Source of the DNA: Elusimicrobia bacterium RBG_16_66_12
GTDB lineage: Bacteria; Elusimicrobiota; Elusimicrobia; UBA1565; UBA9628
DNA length: 10,213 nucleotides
Assembly: GCA_001800005.1 (NCBI GenBank)
Contig: MGUL01000171.1
Coordinates: 14,082 to 24,294, forward strand
Reading direction: 5' to 3'
Shown here: positions 7,118 through 10,213 of the stretch, piece after piece
How positions within the stretch are numbered: the stretch's first letter is position 1
How the letters are laid out: each line of letters opens with the position of its first letter
Program-made: the position numbers and the translations under genes
Notes under the pieces: model-generated
Databases searched by the model: none
Told to the model about the DNA's origin: nothing
What the model saw: the letters and a program-made list of their open reading frames with translations, nothing else

Positions 7118-8356
7118 GTGAGGCCTTCCCGCACGCTCTTTTCGGCGCTCCTCATCGCGGCGCTCGCCTCCTTGGCGCGCGCCCAGGCCCCCGCAGTCGA
7201 TTTCGACGGGGCCGCGCGCGGCGCTTCCGGCGCGCTCGTCCTGCCGCCTCGTCCTGAACGGCGCGCCCAGGCTCCCGCCGCCGCGGCGCCCGCGCAGACG
7301 GTGACCTTCGGCGGCGCGGTCTTGCCCTTGCGGGCTTTCAGCCGCACGGACCGCATCCCCGATTCCCTGGTCTCCGCCATCGACGCGACCCGCTCCCGGC
7401 TGCTGCTGGCCCTCTACGAGTTGAACCTGCCCGGGGTGGCCGACGCCATCGTGCGCGCGAAGTCCCGCGGCGTGGACGTGCGCTTGGTCTTCGACAAAGG
7501 CCATGCGACCCCGGGGGCGGGGGACGCGGGGCCGGCGTCGGGTCCTTCGCCCGAGTTCCAGCGGGTCGTGGCGGCGGGGGTGGAGACGCGGCTCCTCAAG
7601 GGCGGGGGCTCCTGGGGCATCATGCACAACAAGTTCGCCGTCTTCGACGGGACCCTGCTGGAGACGGGCTCCTTCAACTGGACGCGGGCCGCCGACCGGA
7701 GCAATTTCGAGAACGCGATCTTCCGCTCGGACCCTTCGCTGGCCGCGCTCTACTCCTCCTACTGGGAATGGATGTGGGGCCTGGCGCAGCCGGCCGATCC
7801 TTCCATCGCGGCCGACCCGGTCGGCGCCGGCTTCGGGACGCCGCCTTCCGACCCGTCGCCGTCGGTGCCCTTCAAGGACAAGACTTGGCCGCGCGTCGCC
7901 TTCTCGCCGGAAGGCGGCGTCGAAGCTCGGCTGCTCGAGGCGATCTCCGCCTGCGGCCGGAGCGTCGACGTCGCCATCTTCAGCTTCTATTCCCAGGCCG
8001 TGGCCGACGCGCTGATCGCGGCCAAGGCGCGGGGCGTGGCGGTGCGCGCGGTGTCCGACGTCTCCCAGTCACGGCGTTCGCCCGCGATCCAGTCTCTCGT
8101 CGCCGCGGGCGTGACTCTGAAGCTCAGCGCCGGGCGCGGCGGAGCGGGCGTGCTCCATCATAAGATGATGATCTATGACGGCGAGATGCTGGCCGCCGGG
8201 TCATTCAACTTCTCGCGGAACGCGGAGAAGTTCAACTTCGAGAGCCAGTTCTTCACGGCCGACGGCGGCGACCTGGCCGCCTATCAGGAAGAGTTCGAGG
8301 CGGTCTGGGCTCAGGCCCACGATCCGGCGCCCGGCGAGCTCCCCGGTCCGAAATAA
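7118..8356 (+). CDS. Secreted phospholipase-D-superfamily protein with two HKD motifs
   Basis: 412 residues. A signal peptide (LFSALLIAALASLARA/QA) cleaved near residue 22 sends it out of the cytoplasm. An Ala/Pro-rich linker (about 30-65) precedes two PLD units. HKD1: His170, Lys172, Asp177 in HNKFAVFD, followed by GSFNWT. HKD2: His347, Lys349, Asp354 in HHKMMIYD, followed by GSFNFS. Both motifs are intact (HxK-x4-D with GS-x-N), so a single chain should form one active site. The family hydrolyses phosphodiester bonds of phospholipids or nucleic acids. The short units and GSFNWTxxADxxNxEN-like pattern resemble bacterial Nuc/PLD6-type members, so nuclease is as likely as lipase. GTG at 7118 is the first usable start: in-frame TGA at 7091 closes the frame upstream. 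The gene sits 103 bases after the PorV-like gene and appears to have its own promoter. Confidence 0.92.
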   Translation: MRPSRTLFSALLIAALASLARAQAPAVDFDGAARGASGALVLPPRPERRAQAPAAAAPAQTVTFGGAVLPLRAFSRTDRIPDSLVSAIDATRSRLLLALYELNLPGVADAIVRAKSRGVDVRLVFDKGHATPGAGDAGPASGPSPEFQRVVAAGVETRLLKGGGSWGIMHNKFAVFDGTLLETGSFNWTRAADRSNFENAIFRSDPSLAALYSSYWEWMWGLAQPADPSIAADPVGAGFGTPPSDPSPSVPFKDKTWPRVAFSPEGGVEARLLEAISACGRSVDVAIFSFYSQAVADALIAAKARGVAVRAVSDVSQSRRSPAIQSLVAAGVTLKLSAGRGGAGVLHHKMMIYDGEMLAAGSFNFSRNAEKFNFESQFFTADGGDLAAYQEEFEAVWAQAHDPAPGELPGPK

Positions 8357-8357
8357 C

Positions 8358-8384
8358 TATAATCGGTCTCGCCCCGCACGGGGC
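8358..8384 (+). promoter_or_regulatory. Consensus -10 and leader hairpin of the GDT1-like gene
   Basis: A perfect TATAAT (8358-8363) starts two bases after the PLD stop codon; no convincing -35 is present. Transcription would begin near 8370, so the leader would be about 22 bases. It opens with a 5-bp hairpin, GCCCC-GCAC-GGGGC (8371-8384), right before GGAGG (8385-8389) and ATG (8393). The hairpin could limit ribosome access. The leader is too short for a yybP-ykoY manganese riboswitch. Confidence 0.4.
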
Positions 8385-8392
8385 GGAGGCCC

Positions 8393-8665
8393 ATGGACAA
8401 GAGCGTATTCCTCAGCACCTTCGCGACCCTCTTCCTTGCGGAGTTCGGCGACAAGACCCAGCTCGCCGTCGTCAGCCTGACCGGCTCCACGCGCAAGCCG
8501 CTCTCGGTCTTTCTGGGGGCCGGGGCCGCGCTGGTCGCCGTGACCGCCATCGGAGTGCTCTTCGGCCAGGCGGCCTCGCGTTTCATCCCCGAGCTGTATT
8601 TGAAGCGGTGCGCCGCGCTCATGTTCGTGGGGATGGGGGTGTGGATGTGGGTTCACCCCGACTGA
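8393..8665 (+). CDS. TMEM165/GDT1 (UPF0016) family small membrane protein, probable Mn2+/Ca2+ transporter
   Basis: 90 residues with one copy of the family signature, LAEFGDKTQL (Glu17, Gly19, Asp20, Lys21), the acidic cation-binding motif E-x-G-D-[KR]-[ST]. Three hydrophobic helices are visible: about 4-16, 37-58 and 72-88. Eukaryotic GDT1/TMEM165 proteins and many bacterial ones have two such halves; this is a half-size, single-motif form that would have to work as a dimer or oligomer. Bacterial members (for example MneA) export manganese across the inner membrane. The start is well placed, with GGAGG three bases upstream of ATG; this is the only good SD in the window. Ion choice cannot be told from sequence. 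The gene ends in TGA inside an A-run that belongs to the following bidirectional terminator. Confidence 0.88.
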   Translation: MDKSVFLSTFATLFLAEFGDKTQLAVVSLTGSTRKPLSVFLGAGAALVAVTAIGVLFGQAASRFIPELYLKRCAALMFVGMGVWMWVHPD

Positions 8666-8706
8666 AAAAAAAGGAGCAGGGCGGTCTGTCTGGCCGCCCT
8701 GCTTTA
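8666..8706. terminator. Bidirectional intrinsic terminator
   Basis: A perfect 10-bp stem, AGCAGGGCGG (8675-8684) with CCGCCCTGCT (8694-8703), has a 9-base loop. On the plus strand TTTACTT follows, a modest terminator for the GDT1-like gene. On the minus strand the stem is followed by CC and then a run of eight T (8672-8665), a textbook terminator. The stronger side faces minus-strand transcripts. Confidence 0.8.
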
Positions 8707-8714
8707 CTTCCGCT

Positions 8715-8780
8715 CCGGTCGCTTACTTATCGCCCCTCACTGTCCGGGCATTCAGCGCATCCGGTCCTTCACTCACCGCC
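8715..8780 (-). repeat. Imperfect 20-base direct repeat inside the candidate RNA
   Basis: On the minus strand, GGCGGTGAGTGAAGGACCGG (8780-8761) and GGCGATAAGTAAGCGACCGG (8734-8715) match at 15 of 20 bases and are 46 bases apart. Most differences are G/A transitions. CCGGA occurs four times in the same stretch (plus-strand TCCGG at 8714, 8743, 8760 and 8802). Confidence 0.5.
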
Positions 8781-8840
8781 GGCCCTCTTCTGGAGGGCTC
8801 ATCCGGAGGTGGAGTCCACGACCTCCCTGCCTCCAATGAC

Positions 8841-8869
8841 AGTATAGCAGATTGTCTGCAATAATGCAA
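8841..8869 (-). promoter_or_regulatory. Candidate promoter driving the small RNA, with a palindrome in its spacer
   Basis: On the minus strand, TTGCAT (8869-8864), a 17-base spacer and TATACT (8846-8841, 5/6 to TATAAT). The region is AT-richer than its surroundings. The 13-base inverted repeat GCAGACAATCTGC (8859-8847) fills the spacer up to the -10. An outer AATGAC/GTCATT pair (8881-8876 and 8840-8835) brackets the promoter. Confidence 0.4.
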
Positions 8870-8888
8870 GGCGTAGTCATTAAACGAA

Positions 8889-10103
8889 TTACCGGGCGTC
8901 GAAGATGGCGGAGGCGAAAGAGACCAGCCCCCCGGCGGGGTCCGGGGCCTGGCCGTAGGCGAGCAGGCGTCCGGTCGAGGCGTTCTCGAGGCCCTTGATC
9001 AGGCGCAGGCCGGTGTAGAGCGCGGAGAGGCCGCAGACCTTGCGCCAGCGCTCGCCCGCGACGCCGCTGCGATAGAAGCCGTCGGCGTCCAGGGCCATCG
9101 CGTCCACGAGCGATCGGCGGTCCTCGGACTCGACCTTCCTCTCGAGTTCGGGCGTGACCTCGAACTCGTCGCCGAAGCGCGGTCCGACGTGCGCCAGGTC
9201 GACGCCTGCCAGCACCATCACGCGGCGCCCTTTCTCGGCGTGACGGCGCACGACCTCCTCGAGGTCCTTGAGGGCTTTCTCGATCGTCGGGATCTGCGAC
9301 GGGGCCTCTTCCGGGGAGAAGCGCTCGAAACTGGAGACGAGGATGGGGACCCAGGGCGGGGTCCGCTCTCCCCAGAGGTGGCGCAGCCAGGCGGCCTGGA
9401 ACTCCAGGGAGTGCTCGCTCTTGTGGACCCACTCGTCGGCGCGCGGATCGTACCAGACCTTGGCCGCCAGGTCGTCGTAGAGGGCCGAGTCCACCTCCAT
9501 CGGCCCGAAGGGGGTCTCGTACTTCTTCGGCGTGAAGGTCCAGGGGGCGTCGGGGCTCGAGTGCGCCACGCCCAGTGCGACGATGACGTCCGGGGGCCGG
9601 CGCTCGGAGAGCGCCTGGTAGGCCCAGGCGTAGGCGGGGCCTCCGCGCGGGAAATCGATGTGCGGCGCGACCAGGCCCAGAGGGGCCGGGCGCGACGGCT
9701 CCGCCTCCCGCCGCTTGCCGGGGCCGTTCTCCGCCATGAAGTAGGCGTCGAACTCCCGCGCGAGCGCGGCGGGCTCGGCGGGGTAGGATTGGCCCGCGAA
9801 GGCGGCGGCGCGGCGGGGAGAGGCTCGGAAACTCTCGAGGGACTTCCTTCTCCTCTCGGCGACGGCGGGGGTCTCGAGGAAGGATGCCTCTTCCAGGGCC
9901 TGAGCCAGTTCGCGGACCATCGAGAGCTCGACGTCGGCGCCGGAGGACTTCTTGAAGAGCTCCCGCACTTGCGCCGCCGTGCGCCGGCCGTCGAAGAAGG
10001 AGACGAGGAGCATCCCGCCTCCGGACAGCGCGAGGGGCTTATCCGACAGCTCCTCGAGGTCCCGGAGGACGTAGACCTGCGTTCCGTCTTCGACGGCCGG
10101 CAT
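8889..10103 (-). CDS. MEMO-family protein (AmmeMemoRadiSam system protein B-like) with N-terminal extra domain
   Basis: 404 residues from ATG at 10103. Residues about 100-404 are the MEMO fold: AFAGQSYPAE, APHIDFPRGG (His148), GVAHSS (His181), SEHSLEFQ (Glu230, His231), GVDLAHVGPRFGD (Asp302, His305) and KVCGLSAL (Cys357). His148, His181 and Cys357 correspond to the metal-site residues described for human MEMO1. The fold resembles class III extradiol dioxygenases, but the bacterial reaction is not established. Residues 1-100 form an extra helical module (LRDLEELSDKPLALS, then FFDGRRTAAQVRELF), probably winged-helix-like, that I recall from other bacterial MEMO proteins. Neither an AMMECR1 nor a radical SAM partner lies in the window. 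A CTG at 10160, overlapping the upstream stop, would add 19 plausible residues; ATG is the conservative choice. Confidence 0.9.
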   Translation of the reverse strand: MPAVEDGTQVYVLRDLEELSDKPLALSGGGMLLVSFFDGRRTAAQVRELFKKSSGADVELSMVRELAQALEEASFLETPAVAERRRKSLESFRASPRRAAAFAGQSYPAEPAALAREFDAYFMAENGPGKRREAEPSRPAPLGLVAPHIDFPRGGPAYAWAYQALSERRPPDVIVALGVAHSSPDAPWTFTPKKYETPFGPMEVDSALYDDLAAKVWYDPRADEWVHKSEHSLEFQAAWLRHLWGERTPPWVPILVSSFERFSPEEAPSQIPTIEKALKDLEEVVRRHAEKGRRVMVLAGVDLAHVGPRFGDEFEVTPELERKVESEDRRSLVDAMALDADGFYRSGVAGERWRKVCGLSALYTGLRLIKGLENASTGRLLAYGQAPDPAGGLVSFASAIFDAR

Positions 10104-10156
10104 CGCTTCCAGCCGCGTTCTCAGGGCGGGAAGCGGCGCGTCGGGCCCGGGCTCGC

Positions 10157-10213
10157 TCAGGGCAGCGACTCAGCCGAGAAGCGCGCCATGATATCCGCGA
10201 TCTGCGGCTCCAG
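10157..10213 (-). CDS. C-terminal end of an unidentified minus-strand gene (partial)
   Basis: The last 18 codons of a frame entering from the right edge, ending LEPQIADIMARFSAESLP with TGA at 10159-10157. It lies 53 bases upstream of the MEMO ATG, in the same direction, so the two may form an operon. The segment is amphipathic and plausible as protein, but too short to assign to a family; it could also be a chance open frame. Confidence 0.4.
   Translation of the reverse strand: MEPQIADIMARFSAESLP

Larger units (their letters stand above)
8666..8834 (-). ncRNA. Candidate free-standing structured small RNA (about 168 nt)
   Basis: Read on the minus strand, this stretch has a promoter (TTGCAT, 17 bases, TATACT), a likely start at G8834 and a strong intrinsic terminator ending in eight T. 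No sizeable protein frame with family features lies between them. Helices readable by eye: GCCCTC (8798-8793) with GAGGGC (8787-8782), loop CAGAA; GGAG and GTGG with CCAC and CTCC at about 8827-8805; and long-range CTCCGG (8808-8803) with CCGGAG (8718-8713). The 5' end GGAGGCAGGG can also pair with the terminator's 3' arm CCCTGCTCC, leaving one bulged G. I recognise no known family (not SRP RNA, tmRNA or RNase P; a divergent 6S RNA cannot be excluded). Alternatively it is just the 3' untranslated region of the MEMO-like gene, 55 bases away. Confidence 0.4.

Noticed and set aside
8773..8802. A 9-codon frame (MSPPEEGRR) inside the candidate RNA, as a leader peptide.
   Set aside because: No ribosome site, and most of its length is the GCCCTC/GAGGGC hairpin; easily due to chance.

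Overview
This is a high-GC (roughly two thirds G+C by eye) bacterial window, densely coded, with no tRNA, rRNA, CRISPR array or transposon. The gene set suggests a diderm from a poorly cultured lineage: two PorV/UPF0164-type outer-membrane proteins, two secreted proteins ending in FlgD-Ig-like C-terminal domains (CTDs), a UB2H-bearing class A PBP and a MEMO protein with an N-terminal extra domain. A GC-rich member of the Elusimicrobiota is my best guess, but this is inference. Most genes lack a good Shine-Dalgarno (SD) sequence.

Left half, minus strand, read leftwards from about 3909. One continuous frame encodes a small GIY-YIG nuclease domain running directly into a signal peptide, a five-repeat propeller, an IPT/TIG-like domain and a CTD. 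It overlaps by 4 bases a PorV/UPF0164-like outer-membrane protein. Six bases further on comes a PBP1B-like bifunctional PBP, cut by the window edge before its transpeptidase domain. The spacing makes this a tight operon.

Centre, plus strand, read rightwards from about 4032. A secreted S8 subtilisin-like protease with the same kind of CTD overlaps by 32 bases a second PorV/UPF0164-like protein. The two divergent operons are therefore twins: each couples one CTD-bearing secreted protein to one PorV-like protein. By analogy with type IX secretion, where PorV shuttles CTD cargo, these look like dedicated cargo/shuttle pairs. No T9SS core gene is in the window.

Right part. A secreted two-HKD phospholipase-D-like protein (7118-8356) and a 90-residue TMEM165/GDT1 (UPF0016) membrane protein (8393-8665) follow on the plus strand, each with its own candidate promoter. 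A bidirectional terminator comes next. The non-coding stretch 8666-8888 can be read on the minus strand as a free-standing small RNA of about 168 nt, with a promoter, a palindrome in its spacer, and a hairpin plus U-run terminator. A MEMO-family protein (8889-10103, minus) and the last 18 codons of another minus-strand gene complete the window.

A recurring detail is a -10-like hexamer lying 6-7 bases before a GTG start at three operon-leading genes. This suggests leaderless transcripts and guided my choice of starts at 3909 and 4032.
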